Assembly (NCBI GenBank): GCA_014189435.1
Contig: CP050293.1
Span: 5,709,001 to 5,773,000 of the forward strand
From: Mesorhizobium loti
GTDB lineage: Bacteria > Pseudomonadota > Alphaproteobacteria > Rhizobiales > Rhizobiaceae
DNA length: 64,000 nucleotides
Direction: 5' to 3'
Below are positions 9,206-17,495 of the stretch, piece by piece. The position numbers were made by a program, and so were the translations under genes. The notes below the pieces were generated by a model that was not told where the DNA came from, searched no databases, and was given only the letters and a program-made list of their open reading frames with translations. Positions within the stretch are counted from its first letter, which is position 1; every line of letters starts with the position of its first letter.

Positions 9206-9870
9206 GCGCCGCTGAAAAGATGTCGCGCCGCGACGAAATGGAAACGCTGCTGCCGTTCTATCTGAACGGCTCGCTGGAAGGTTCGGATCTGGAAGCCGTC
9301 GAGGAATGGCTGGCCAGCGATCCGGCCGCACTTGCCGCCCTTGGCGAGGCGGAAGCCGAATTCTCCGGCGCGACGGCCGCCAATGAGGCGATCCGGCCGC
9401 CGTCCGATGCGCTCAGCCGCTTCGCCAAGGCGCTTGATGCCGAGGCCGGGGCTGCGCGCAAACCGGCAGGTTCGTCCTGGCTGGCGCAGGCCTGGGGCCG
9501 CTTCATGGCGGTGCCGGTCGGTGTCGCCTGGGCCGCGGCCGCGGTTCTGCTGGCCCTGGTCATGGTGCAGTCGTTTGTCGAGCCCGGCGGCAAGGGCCGT
9601 GATTTCGAGATTGCCGGCGCGCAAGACGATCTGTCGAAAATGCCGTTCGCCCTGGTCAAGTTCAAACCGGATGCCAAGATGTCGGACATTTCCGCCTTCC
9701 TCGGCGGCAACGGGCTGAAGATCATCGGTGGACCGACCGCCGACGGTGTGTTCCGGCTTGGCATGCCGGCTGCCAACGCAGCCGACTATGCGAAGCAAAT
9801 CGGCCTTATTGCCGCCCAGCCTTTTACGGAGACTGTGATCGAGGGAAGGAAACCGGTTGATGGCGGCTGA
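9202..9870 (+). CDS. Membrane anti-sigma factor with prodomain-like periplasmic domain
   Basis: A 222-residue single-pass membrane protein. Residues 1-60 form an acidic helical cytoplasmic part (ETLLPFYLNGSLEGSDLEAV, a typical anti-sigma N-terminus without a zinc-finger HxxxCxxC). A membrane segment lies near residues 107-126 (VAWAAAAVLLALVMVQSFV). The periplasmic part (about 145-222) begins FALVKFKPDAKMSDISAFL and resembles subtilase I9-like propeptides (VLVKFKP...LGLKII...VFRL). Overlaps both neighbours, so sigma, anti-sigma and the subtilase are co-translated. The prodomain resemblance is my reading and untested. Confidence 0.8.
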   Translation: MSAAEKMSRRDEMETLLPFYLNGSLEGSDLEAVEEWLASDPAALAALGEAEAEFSGATAANEAIRPPSDALSRFAKALDAEAGAARKPAGSSWLAQAWGRFMAVPVGVAWAAAAVLLALVMVQSFVEPGGKGRDFEIAGAQDDLSKMPFALVKFKPDAKMSDISAFLGGNGLKIIGGPTADGVFRLGMPAANAADYAKQIGLIAAQPFTETVIEGRKPVDGG

Positions 9871-11293
9871 GGCAGTCATTCGATTTGCGGCAATGCTTGC
9901 GGCGGCGATGACAATCGCCGCCGTGCCCGCGTCGGCGCAGACCAACGACCCCAATCCCGACCCGGCGAAAATCGACTGCCGCGACGGAACCAATGCGGCG
10001 GGAACGGACTGCGCCAAGGACGGCAGCGACGCAAAGAGCGGATCGGACGCAGGCCAATCCGGCGCTGTCTTCCTGCCGGCGCTGATCGTCGACCTGTTCC
10101 CCAACCCGGCGGCGACGCCGGCACCGGTGCCGACGCCACGGCCGGCGCCCGCGACGCCGCCGGCCGACAATCAGGCCGGCCCCCCGCCTGGCGGCCCGAT
10201 CGTCTCGCCGACCGATCTCATCGCCGTTCAGCCGCCGCGCGCGGTGGTTGGCGATTTCGTGCCCGACGAGGTGCTGGTGACCGTCGACGGCGATGCCGGC
10301 GCCGTCCAGCAGATCGCCGCCTCCTTCGGCCTCCAGGTGCGCTCGCAGCGCCAGTCGCGGCTGCTCGGCAGCACGCTGGTGCGCTTCGGCATTCCCGACG
10401 GCCGGCCCGTCGGCGTCGTGCTGGCGCAGCTGGCCGCCGACGGCCGCACCCAGCGGCGCGAGCCCAACCATGTCTATTCGCTGCAGCAGGCCGCCAGCAT
10501 CGTCAACTATGCCTTCGACCGCATCGCGCTCGATTCCAAACAGGCCAGCGGCGAAAACGTCCGCATAGCGGTGATCGACACCGGCATCGACGACACCAAC
10601 CCGGCGCTGGCAGGCGTCATTGCCGGGCAATTCGACGCCATGCCCGACGTGCCGATCGAAAAGCGCGATCACGGCACGTCGATCGACGGCCTGATCGCCG
10701 GTGTCGGCGCGCTGGAAGGCATGGCGCCCGGCGCCAGGATCTACCACGCGCGTGCCTTCGAGGGCGGCAAGTCGACCATGGACGTCATCCTGTCTGCGCT
10801 CGACTGGGCCGCTGAGCAGGACGTGCGCATCATCAATATGAGCTTTGTCGGGCCGAAGAACGACCTGCTCGGCGTCGCCTGCCGCAATGCCCGCGCGCTC
10901 GGCATGGTCCTGGTCGCCGCCGCCGGCAACAACGGGCCGAAAGCACCCTATGGATATCCGGCTGCCTTCGACGGCGTCATCGCGGTGACCGCCACCGATG
11001 CCAAGGACGGGCTGATGCCGCAGGCCAATCGCGGCGCCTATGTCTTCATCTCGGCGCCGGGCGTCGAGATGGTGGCGCCGAGCGGCGCCGGCTCGGACGT
11101 GGTCACCGGCACCTCGTTCGCGGCGGCGATCGTGAGCGGCGCCATCGCCAATCTCATCCATGCCGCGCCCGACCGCTCGGCCGACGATATCGAGAAAGCG
11201 CTGGCGGCAACGGCCAGGGATCTCGGCCCCAAGGGACGCGACAATGATTTCGGCTATGGGCTGCTCGATATCAAGGCGGCGGCAAAGGAGTGA
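9860..11293 (+). CDS. Secreted S8 subtilisin-family serine protease
   Basis: A 477-residue exported subtilase. It has an N-terminal signal peptide (FAAMLAAAMTIAAVPASAQ), a proline-rich linker (about residues 85-115), a propeptide-like part (VPDEVLVTVDGDAGAVQQIA and on to the EPNHVYSLQ junction) and the catalytic domain. The triad is visible: Asp in AVIDTGIDD (about residue 239), His in DHGTSIDGLIAG (about 272) and Ser in GTSFAAAIVSG (about 419), with the oxyanion Asn in AAGNNGP. The ATG at 9860 overlaps the anti-sigma gene by 11 bases; AAGGA lies 9 bases upstream. Likely periplasmic or secreted. Confidence 0.9.
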   Translation: MAAEAVIRFAAMLAAAMTIAAVPASAQTNDPNPDPAKIDCRDGTNAAGTDCAKDGSDAKSGSDAGQSGAVFLPALIVDLFPNPAATPAPVPTPRPAPATPPADNQAGPPPGGPIVSPTDLIAVQPPRAVVGDFVPDEVLVTVDGDAGAVQQIAASFGLQVRSQRQSRLLGSTLVRFGIPDGRPVGVVLAQLAADGRTQRREPNHVYSLQQAASIVNYAFDRIALDSKQASGENVRIAVIDTGIDDTNPALAGVIAGQFDAMPDVPIEKRDHGTSIDGLIAGVGALEGMAPGARIYHARAFEGGKSTMDVILSALDWAAEQDVRIINMSFVGPKNDLLGVACRNARALGMVLVAAAGNNGPKAPYGYPAAFDGVIAVTATDAKDGLMPQANRGAYVFISAPGVEMVAPSGAGSDVVTGTSFAAAIVSGAIANLIHAAPDRSADDIEKALAATARDLGPKGRDNDFGYGLLDIKAAAKE

Positions 11294-11535
11294 GCTTTAG
11301 TCAAGGCGGGCTTGGGTCAAAACTCAATCAGCCTACTTGCCGCCAATGGCCGAAATGGGGGCCGGAAGCCGACGAGCGGTTTTCAAGGTAAGTTAGAGAG
11401 CCGCCAAAAACATGTTTTGCTTCCTTCCAGCTTGGAAGGTCGAAAAAGTCTTTGCCTTTTCATTCCAACGATTTTCTTGACATCGCCGATCTAAACGAGC
11501 AATCTCACGTCAGACACGTGAGTAAGGTGACGATC

Positions 11536-12108
11536 ATGAAAATGGATATGGCAATCATTGGGACCGGCCCGGTACTATCCGGCTCCATCAATGGCAAAGC
11601 TGCTTTTGCAGCCTTTGTAAGGGCCATTGATTGCGAACCAGCCGCACCGACCCCGCTATTCCTTGACTTTGCAAACATCGACGTGGCCACCGCCAGCTAT
11701 CTTAGAGAATCGGTGTTTGCCCTGAAGGGATACATGCGCACGATTTCATCCAGGTATTATCCAGTCGTTGCGAACATTAACGACGAAATTTTGGACGAGT
11801 TGCTGGTTGTGGCGAACACCAAAGGCGATGCGATTATGAGCTGTCGCCTAGACCGCGACGAGCGTGTCTCCAGAGCGGAGTTGATTGGTAGCCTTGATCC
11901 GAAGCAACAGATGACATTCGACTTGGTTAACGAGTATCATGAGGTTGATGCCAACCATCTCATGGAAAAATTTGGAGAGTCTGAACAGACCAAGAGCACT
12001 ACAGCTTGGAACAACCGCCTTGCCAGCCTCGCGGCGCGCGGTGTGATTCGTGAGTTCGCTCAGGGTCGTTCGAAATACTATCGGCCGCTATTTGAAGAGG
12101 TGATCTGA
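11536..12108 (+). CDS. STAS-like (DUF4325-type) protein with C-terminal winged helix
   Basis: A 190-residue protein. Residues 10-100 look like the STAS-like DUF4325 domain: LFLDFANIDVATASYLRESV (41-60) matches the pattern of a beta-strand ending in DF followed by a serine-containing helix start, as in anti-sigma-factor antagonists. Residues 120-190 look like a winged helix (SLDPKQQMTFDL, TTAWNNRLASLAARGVIREF, SKYYRPL). The ATG at 11536 has AAGGTG seven bases upstream. It is the first of four overlapping genes (11536-14445) that are AT-richer than the flanks. Pairing with a GHKL ATPase three genes on suggests a partner-switch type of regulation; that is inference. Confidence 0.7.
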   Translation: MKMDMAIIGTGPVLSGSINGKAAFAAFVRAIDCEPAAPTPLFLDFANIDVATASYLRESVFALKGYMRTISSRYYPVVANINDEILDELLVVANTKGDAIMSCRLDRDERVSRAELIGSLDPKQQMTFDLVNEYHEVDANHLMEKFGESEQTKSTTAWNNRLASLAARGVIREFAQGRSKYYRPLFEEVI

Positions 12109-12455
12109 TGGGAGTGGAGTTTTTAAACAGAACAAAGAAAGCGATACGTAAGCACGTCGATACGAAGCGGGCAGAGCTTGCTACGCCGGGCTTGTTTACG
12201 GTCAATCCCACAAACCAGCCCCGCCGAGCGATTGCTTCGATCAGCGCCGGGGTAAATGTCGCCAACGGCGAAGTGCTTATTGTTGAGACAAAGGGCGGGC
12301 GGGTGAGTTTGCGCCGAGGCAATAGCGTCGTCGGCTCATTCGATAATCCCGCTGGCGACGTAATCTCTGCAATTGAGAAATCGGGGGGCGCGGCGAACGG
12401 TGTCGTTGGCCGGGTACACAAGCTCTCGAAGAAAGCAGAAGTATCTCTGTGCTGA
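12108..12455 (+). CDS. Hypothetical protein, second gene of the STAS-like/GHKL cassette
   Basis: A 115-residue protein I do not recognise. The N-terminus is basic and helical (FLNRTKKAIRKHVDTKRAEL), and the rest is beta-rich with the segments ISAGVNVANGEVLIVETKGG and VSLRRGNSVVGSFDNPAGDV. No signal peptide or membrane segment. The ATG overlaps the previous stop by one base (TGATG) and the stop lies inside the start of the next gene, so it is translationally coupled on both sides. Its conserved position would be the main clue to function. Confidence 0.7.
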   Translation: MGVEFLNRTKKAIRKHVDTKRAELATPGLFTVNPTNQPRRAIASISAGVNVANGEVLIVETKGGRVSLRRGNSVVGSFDNPAGDVISAIEKSGGAANGVVGRVHKLSKKAEVSLC

Positions 12456-13591
12456 ACCTCCATCGTCCAGATACGCGAAGCCATGAAGTGATTATCCGAT
12501 CGCTAACGGATGATCCATACAGCAATACCATGGCCTTGGGTTGCCCCGGATGCCCTCATTTCTCCGAATGCGGCGGCCTTTCGGTCCGCGCTTCACTTGT
12601 CGACTGTCTGGAATTGTGCTGCGGAGACTCGGCTCACTGTACGCGCGTCTGCCGTCATAACCCGCAGCTCTTTGTGCAGCAGATGAGAGAGGTCGGCGGC
12701 CTTAATTTGGAAGGCATTCCACGGACATCCGTTTGTTCTTCCCAATTGAGCGCGGATATCGTGCCGCTCATCTACCATGGAAGCAGTCGAACGATAGCGC
12801 TCGCTGGCAGAGCGTTCGCTCTACGCTTAGCCGACCTCATCGACTTCAAGCGCGGGAAGCTTCATTTCGAAACGCGCGAAGCTTTGTGTCAGGCATACAG
12901 CATAAACCCAGCGGCTGACCTTGTTCTAACCGGAGTCAATCACGATCACCGGATTGAGCCATGGTGGACCCTTGGCGAGCAGCGCCTTGCCATCATCAAG
13001 GCGATGAAGGGACTTGGGATCGCGCTCGTAACGACGCCAAACTTCAGTCTTCTCCTTGATAACCCGCGAACAGATGACCTTCACGCTATGAAGCGCATCG
13101 CCATCACGTTCGAGGAATTCCAGCGTGAAGGGTTGCCCTGCGCACTCCATCCCAACGGTCGGACCTATCGCGACTTTGAGCGCTGGTCGAAGTTCATTGC
13201 TGACCACTCCGAGATCGAGACGCTCGCCTACGAATTTATCACCGGCTCAGGCCAAAAGCTCAGAAGGCAGTTTCACCTAGATAGGCTCGCTGATCTGGCC
13301 AAGGCCTCCGGCAGGGAACTGAACATTGTGGTGCGCGGCGATCCTCAGGTCATTCCCTTCCTGCGGCAGTTCTATCGCCACGTCATCTATATCGAAACCA
13401 ACGCATTCATGAAAACTTTGAAGCGTCGGCGCGCCGAACGATTAGATAACAATGCGCTTCGCTGGCCCCCGGCGCCGACCATCGTCGGCGAGACAGTCGA
13501 CAGACTTTTGATCCACAATGTTGAAGAGCAGATCGCCTTTTTGCGGGCCACCTACTACGGCAGCGATGCGCCTTTTGCAAAAGCTGCGTGA
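12449..13591 (+). CDS. Cysteine-rich hypothetical protein, third gene of the cassette
   Basis: A 380-residue protein with no firm family. Its N-terminal 70 residues carry eight cysteines at about 32, 35, 41, 53, 57, 58, 64 and 68 (GCPGCPHFSECGG, then LVDCLELCCG and HCTRVC), a spacing suited to an Fe-S cluster or zinc. The rest alternates strands and helices (IALVTTPNFSLLL, LPCALHPNGRT, LAYEFITGSG, LNIVVRGDPQVIPFL, VIYIETNAF), which suggests a TIM-barrel-like fold, perhaps in the DUF4417 or TGT-like range; this is tentative. The GTG start overlaps the previous gene by 7 bases. An ATG at 12530 would give a shorter protein that keeps the cysteines. Confidence 0.7.
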   Translation: MLNLHRPDTRSHEVIIRSLTDDPYSNTMALGCPGCPHFSECGGLSVRASLVDCLELCCGDSAHCTRVCRHNPQLFVQQMREVGGLNLEGIPRTSVCSSQLSADIVPLIYHGSSRTIALAGRAFALRLADLIDFKRGKLHFETREALCQAYSINPAADLVLTGVNHDHRIEPWWTLGEQRLAIIKAMKGLGIALVTTPNFSLLLDNPRTDDLHAMKRIAITFEEFQREGLPCALHPNGRTYRDFERWSKFIADHSEIETLAYEFITGSGQKLRRQFHLDRLADLAKASGRELNIVVRGDPQVIPFLRQFYRHVIYIETNAFMKTLKRRRAERLDNNALRWPPAPTIVGETVDRLLIHNVEEQIAFLRATYYGSDAPFAKAA

Positions 13592-14445
13592 GGTGGAAAA
13601 TCGAGACGCTGACCTTCGATCTGGTAGATGACATTTGCCTCGGCGTGCAGAGCGGCACTCTCACAGAGGCAGGCCTGCCGCCGACTCATGCCGATGGCCT
13701 CGGACCGCTCTTAGAGTTGCGACATACGCAACCAAACATCGTGAACGAAGATGGTGGACCTCTTTGGCTCACTGCGGACAATTATCGCGAACTTATGCGC
13801 AACATGCGCGACACAGATTCCTGGTTCGAGCCCACATCAGGACACCAGGGATATATTTCGGTCGATAAACTTCGACGAGATGAACTCGCGTGGACCAACT
13901 TTGTGCTACGCGCCAAACGAGCAGCGATCTCGGCCGGATTTTCTGACGACTACGGCGGTAAGCTTACGGCGGCCATTGGCGAGTTTTACGCGAACGTCAT
14001 CGACCATAGTGGGCGTATCGATACGGGCTACGTCGTCTATAGCGCCTCTCCTGGCCGCTTTGAGTTTGTTGTGGCGGATGCTGGAATGGGTGTCCTGAGC
14101 AGCCTTCGTGGCAATCCAGCATATGCCTATCTGGCCGACGCTGGCACCGCGCTCGAATTGGCCCTGGACGAGGGAGTATCCCGTTATTACGCCGAACAGG
14201 GGCATGGTTTTGGGTTTCGGCCGTTGTTTGTCGGCCTAGCCAACATAAGCCGATACATGCGGTTTCGGTCGGAGGATCACAGCCGCTCACTGACAAGGAA
14301 AGCCGACGGATCGATTGATGCTCAGACAAGCCAACTCGCCAGTACCAATGGATTTTTCTGTTGCGTGGTTTGCGATGTTGAAGGCCAGACGCCAGCCAAT
14401 CATCCAGCTCATTCGCCACCAAAAAATGCGGACAAGGCTAGCTGA
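13588..14445 (+). CDS. GHKL/HATPase-fold ATP-binding protein, fourth gene of the cassette
   Basis: A 285-residue protein with a Bergerat ATP-binding fold in its middle. The N box is GEFYANVIDHS (Glu132, Asn136, His140), the G1 box is VVADAGMGV (Asp164 to Gly168), and a glycine-rich G2-type loop is EQGHGFGF (205-209). There is no phospho-acceptor His domain, receiver or membrane segment, so it is not a classical sensor kinase; it looks more like an anti-sigma-type or MutL/Hsp90-type ATPase. The GTG start overlaps the previous stop (GTGA). Together with the STAS-like gene this gives both halves of a possible switch in one operon. Confidence 0.75.
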   Translation: MRWKIETLTFDLVDDICLGVQSGTLTEAGLPPTHADGLGPLLELRHTQPNIVNEDGGPLWLTADNYRELMRNMRDTDSWFEPTSGHQGYISVDKLRRDELAWTNFVLRAKRAAISAGFSDDYGGKLTAAIGEFYANVIDHSGRIDTGYVVYSASPGRFEFVVADAGMGVLSSLRGNPAYAYLADAGTALELALDEGVSRYYAEQGHGFGFRPLFVGLANISRYMRFRSEDHSRSLTRKADGSIDAQTSQLASTNGFFCCVVCDVEGQTPANHPAHSPPKNADKAS

Positions 14446-14490
14446 TAGTGCGCTGATAGTACTTTGTGTGGCCGGCTCACGCCGACGCTT

Positions 14491-15525
14491 CTAGCCCGGC
14501 GCGCCGGCCACCGATCCCCTGACCACCAGGTCGACCGGCCAGACCTCGCCGCGGGCGCCCTCTTCCAGGCCGGAAATCCGTGCCGCCAGCCGCTCGGCGA
14601 CGCGGGCGCCGGCCAGACGGATCGATGAGCGCGTCGTCGACAGCGGCACCGAAAAATTCTCCGGCCTCAGCCAGGGGAAGACATCGTCATGGGCGATCAG
14701 CGACACGTCGCCCGGAATGCTCAGGCCAAGGTCGCGCACCGCACGCACGACGCCCAGCGCCATGATCAGGCTGGAGCAGGCGATCGCCGTCGGCGCGTCG
14801 CCCTCTTCCAGCAGACGCCTGGTGGCGCGATAGCCGTTCTCCTCGGTCATATCCACCGAGCAGACATGGCGCTCGCCCAATGTCAGCCCGCTCGCGGCAA
14901 GCGCCCGGCGCACGCCGCGTTCGCGATGGATGGCGAAGGTCTCGCGATCGTCGCCGTTGATCAGCGCCAGCCGCCGGTGGCCGAGCTGGATCAGAAGCCT
15001 GGCCGCCTCGTGGAAGGCGCCCTCATTGTCGATGTCGGTGAAGGCATAGTCGAAATCGAAACCTTCGCTGCGGCCATGGACGATGAAGGGAATGCCGAGC
15101 GTGTTGACCAGCGCCACGCGCCGGTCAGCGGGCCTTGGCGAGGAGATATAGACGGCGTCGACCTGCCGGTTGGCGACGATACGCCGGTAGGTCGTCTCCT
15201 GATCGTCGGCGTCGGCCGGCGACAGAACCAGGTCGAGTTCGTGCGAGCGAGCGTAGTCGCCGAGGCCGGATAGGAACTCGACGAAATGCGGATCGATATC
15301 GACGGCGGCACCGGTCGGCAGGACATAGCCGATCATGCCGGTCTTGCCGGTCGCCAGCCGGCGCGCGCTCGGATTGGGGCGGTAGCCATGACGCTTGGCG
15401 GCATCCATCACCCGCCGGCGCGTTTCCTCGTTGACCTCGGGATAGCCGTTCAGCGCGCGGCTTACCGTGGTCTGCGAAAGGGCCAGCATATGGGCGAGCT
15501 GCTTGAGGTTCACGAAAGTCTCCAT
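14491..15525 (-). CDS. aglR: LacI-family repressor of the alpha-glucoside operon
   Basis: A 344-residue LacI/GalR regulator. The N-terminal helix-turn-helix is VNLKQLAHMLALSQTTVSRA (residues 5-24), with the hinge region RRRVMDAAKRHGYRPNPSAR, then a periplasmic-binding-like sugar domain beginning MIGYVLPTG. It is divergent from aglE, and palindromes centred on AGCGCT lie 7 bases before its own start and again upstream of aglE, so autoregulation is likely. The position matches aglR of Sinorhizobium meliloti, which controls aglEFGAK; the name follows that synteny. Confidence 0.88.
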   Translation of the reverse strand: METFVNLKQLAHMLALSQTTVSRALNGYPEVNEETRRRVMDAAKRHGYRPNPSARRLATGKTGMIGYVLPTGAAVDIDPHFVEFLSGLGDYARSHELDLVLSPADADDQETTYRRIVANRQVDAVYISSPRPADRRVALVNTLGIPFIVHGRSEGFDFDYAFTDIDNEGAFHEAARLLIQLGHRRLALINGDDRETFAIHRERGVRRALAASGLTLGERHVCSVDMTEENGYRATRRLLEEGDAPTAIACSSLIMALGVVRAVRDLGLSIPGDVSLIAHDDVFPWLRPENFSVPLSTTRSSIRLAGARVAERLAARISGLEEGARGEVWPVDLVVRGSVAGAPG

Positions 15526-15530
15526 TCCCT

Positions 15531-15542
15531 CAAAGCGCTTTT
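15531..15542. promoter_or_regulatory. LacI-type operator next to aglR
   Basis: Palindrome AAAGCGCTTT at 15532-15541, immediately upstream of the aglR start codon. It shares the AGCGCT centre with the second site at 15751-15764 and fits the short CG-centred palindromes bound by LacI-family proteins. Position suggests autorepression. Confidence 0.6.
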
Positions 15543-15750
15543 AAATTGAATCGACCCAAGTGCCGTAAGGGCCGGTCCATAGGAGGATGGACCATAGACG
15601 CGGTTTGGGCCTGTTTGAAGCAAAAATTGCTGCTGCACTGCCATAAAAGCATGCTGCAGCGCACTTTTTCTGCCGCAAATGCGCGAAGTTAAATCGATTA
15701 GCTCGCCAGCCTCTTGACTTCCCGACGATTCAATGGCGAGATCAGAAAAG

Positions 15751-15764
15751 CCAAAGCGCTTTGG
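15751..15764. promoter_or_regulatory. LacI-type operator upstream of aglE
   Basis: Perfect 14-base palindrome CCAAAGCGCTTTGG, about 111 bases before the aglE start in the divergent aglR-aglE region. It shares the AAAGCGCTTT core with the site beside aglR. Probably the AglR operator for the aglEFGAK operon. Confidence 0.7.
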
Positions 15765-15875
15765 AAGACTCTTCGAAAGGTTGCGGTTCCTTTCTGACTG
15801 AGTCACAGTCCTGCGGCGTCGGCGGGCGGAATGGAGGTTCCGTCCGGTGTGTGTGACCCACTGGGAGGAATACCG

Positions 15876-17231
15876 ATGAAGAAAATGCTTTTGCTGGGTG
15901 CTGCGTTTGCCACGCTCGCCCTGAACGCGCCCGCGCATGCCGAATTGAAGTTCAAGCCGGGCGAAGACAAGCGCTTCAACTGGGCGAACTACGAAGAGCT
16001 CAAGAAAGTCGATCTCAAGGGTGAGACGCTGTCGATCTTCGGACCGTGGCGCGGCGAGGACGAAGGCCTGGTGCGCGGCGTTCTCGACTATTTCTCGGAA
16101 GCCACCGGCGTCGAGATCAAATACTCCTCCTCGGAGAATTACGAACAGCAGATCGTCATCGATACACAGGCCGGCAGCCCGCCCAACATCGCCGTGCTGC
16201 CGCAGCCGGGCCTGATCCAGGACCTGGCATCGAAAGGCCTTTTGACGCCGCTTGGTGACGACACCGCCAAATGGGTCAAGGACAATTACGGCGCCGGCCA
16301 GTCATGGGTCGATCTCGGCACCTTCAAGGACAAGGACGGCAAGCCGGGCTTCTTCGCCTTTCCCTACAAGGCTGACGTGAAGTCGCTGGTCTGGTACTCG
16401 CCGGACAATTTCGAGGAAGCCGGCTACAAGGTGCCGAAGACGCAGGAAGAACTCGCCGATCTCGAAAAGAAGATCATCGCCGATGGCGGCAAGCCGTGGT
16501 GCATCGGCCTCGGCTCGGGCGGCGCCACCGGTTGGCCGGCGACCGACTGGGTCGAAGACCTGATGCTGCGCACCCAGCCTCCGGAAGTCTACGACAAATG
16601 GGTCAAGAACGAGATCCCGTTCAACGATCCGGCGGTGGTCAACGCCATCGACATCTTCGGCAAGATCGCGACCGACGACAAGATGGTCGACGGCGGCGCC
16701 AAGGCGGTTGCGGCGACCGATTTCCGCGACAGCCCGAAGGGCCTCTTCTCGGTGCCGCCGAAATGCTACCTGCACCATCAGGCATCGTTCATCCCGACCT
16801 TCTTCCCGGAAGGCACCAAGGTCGGCCAGGACGCGGACTTCTTCTACTTCCCGCCCTACGCCTCCAAGCCTGAACTGGGCACGCCCGTGCTCGGCGCCGG
16901 TACGCTGGCGATGATCACCAAGGACTCCAAGGCGGCGCGCGCGTTCATCGAATTCCTGAAGATGCCGCTCGCCCATGAGATCTGGATGGCCGAGGGTGGT
17001 TTCGTGACGCCGCTCAAGTCGGTCAACAAGGATGCCTACGCCAGCGACGCGCTGAAGAAGCAGGGCGAAATCCTCGCCAACGCCTCGACCTTCCGCTTCG
17101 ACGGTTCCGACCTGATGCCGGGCAAGATCGGCGCCGGCGCCTTCTGGACCGGCATGATCGACCTGGTCGGCGGCAAGTCCGCGCAGGATGTCGCTACCGA
17201 CATCCAGAAGAGCTGGGACGCCATCAAGTAG
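15876..17231 (+). CDS. aglE: Alpha-glucoside ABC transporter, substrate-binding protein
   Basis: A 451-residue periplasmic sugar-binding protein (SBP_bac_1 type). The signal peptide MKKMLLLGAAFATLALNAPA ends at about residue 22 (AHA). The start at 15876 has GGGAGGAA seven bases upstream; an upstream in-frame start has no such site. It is the first gene of aglEFGAK and lies opposite aglR. The gene order and the dedicated alpha-glucosidase downstream point to sucrose, maltose, trehalose or related alpha-glucosides, as shown for the S. meliloti agl system. Confidence 0.92.
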   Translation: MKKMLLLGAAFATLALNAPAHAELKFKPGEDKRFNWANYEELKKVDLKGETLSIFGPWRGEDEGLVRGVLDYFSEATGVEIKYSSSENYEQQIVIDTQAGSPPNIAVLPQPGLIQDLASKGLLTPLGDDTAKWVKDNYGAGQSWVDLGTFKDKDGKPGFFAFPYKADVKSLVWYSPDNFEEAGYKVPKTQEELADLEKKIIADGGKPWCIGLGSGGATGWPATDWVEDLMLRTQPPEVYDKWVKNEIPFNDPAVVNAIDIFGKIATDDKMVDGGAKAVAATDFRDSPKGLFSVPPKCYLHHQASFIPTFFPEGTKVGQDADFFYFPPYASKPELGTPVLGAGTLAMITKDSKAARAFIEFLKMPLAHEIWMAEGGFVTPLKSVNKDAYASDALKKQGEILANASTFRFDGSDLMPGKIGAGAFWTGMIDLVGGKSAQDVATDIQKSWDAIK

Positions 17232-17292
17232 GGGTCCGACAGAGGTAAGCAGCCGATTGTTCGGCTGAAGTTTGGACTATCCCATCCCAAAT

Positions 17293-17319
17293 GGATCCGA
17301 GCCCTGGAGGCCCGGATCC
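17293..17319 (+). other. Intercistronic stem-loop between aglE and aglF
   Basis: An 11-base stem with one mismatch (GGATCCGAGCC paired with GGCCCGGATCC, loop CTGGA) in the 264-base gap between aglE and aglF, about 60 bases after the aglE stop. No T-tract follows. Hairpins at this position commonly protect the binding-protein mRNA and raise its level over the permeases; that role is inferred. Confidence 0.55.
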
Positions 17320-17495
17320 GACCGGCGGCGCGTGCCGCAGCGACTATCATGAGCACACAGACATCCGGCATGAAGCGCGATCAGCAAAAGGGAAAACCCG
17401 TCTTGCCTGACCATCGCGCTCTGAACAACTGAATCGGCGCATCTCACCGCCCGGACCGTTCGGCTTTGGCTGGTGATGCGCAGGGGGAGGGACCC

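Noticed and set aside
14441..14460. Direct repeat GCTGATAGT twice at the end of the GHKL gene as an attachment site
   Set aside because: No integrase, no tRNA and no matching copy seen at the left border of the cassette near 11.3-11.5 kb.
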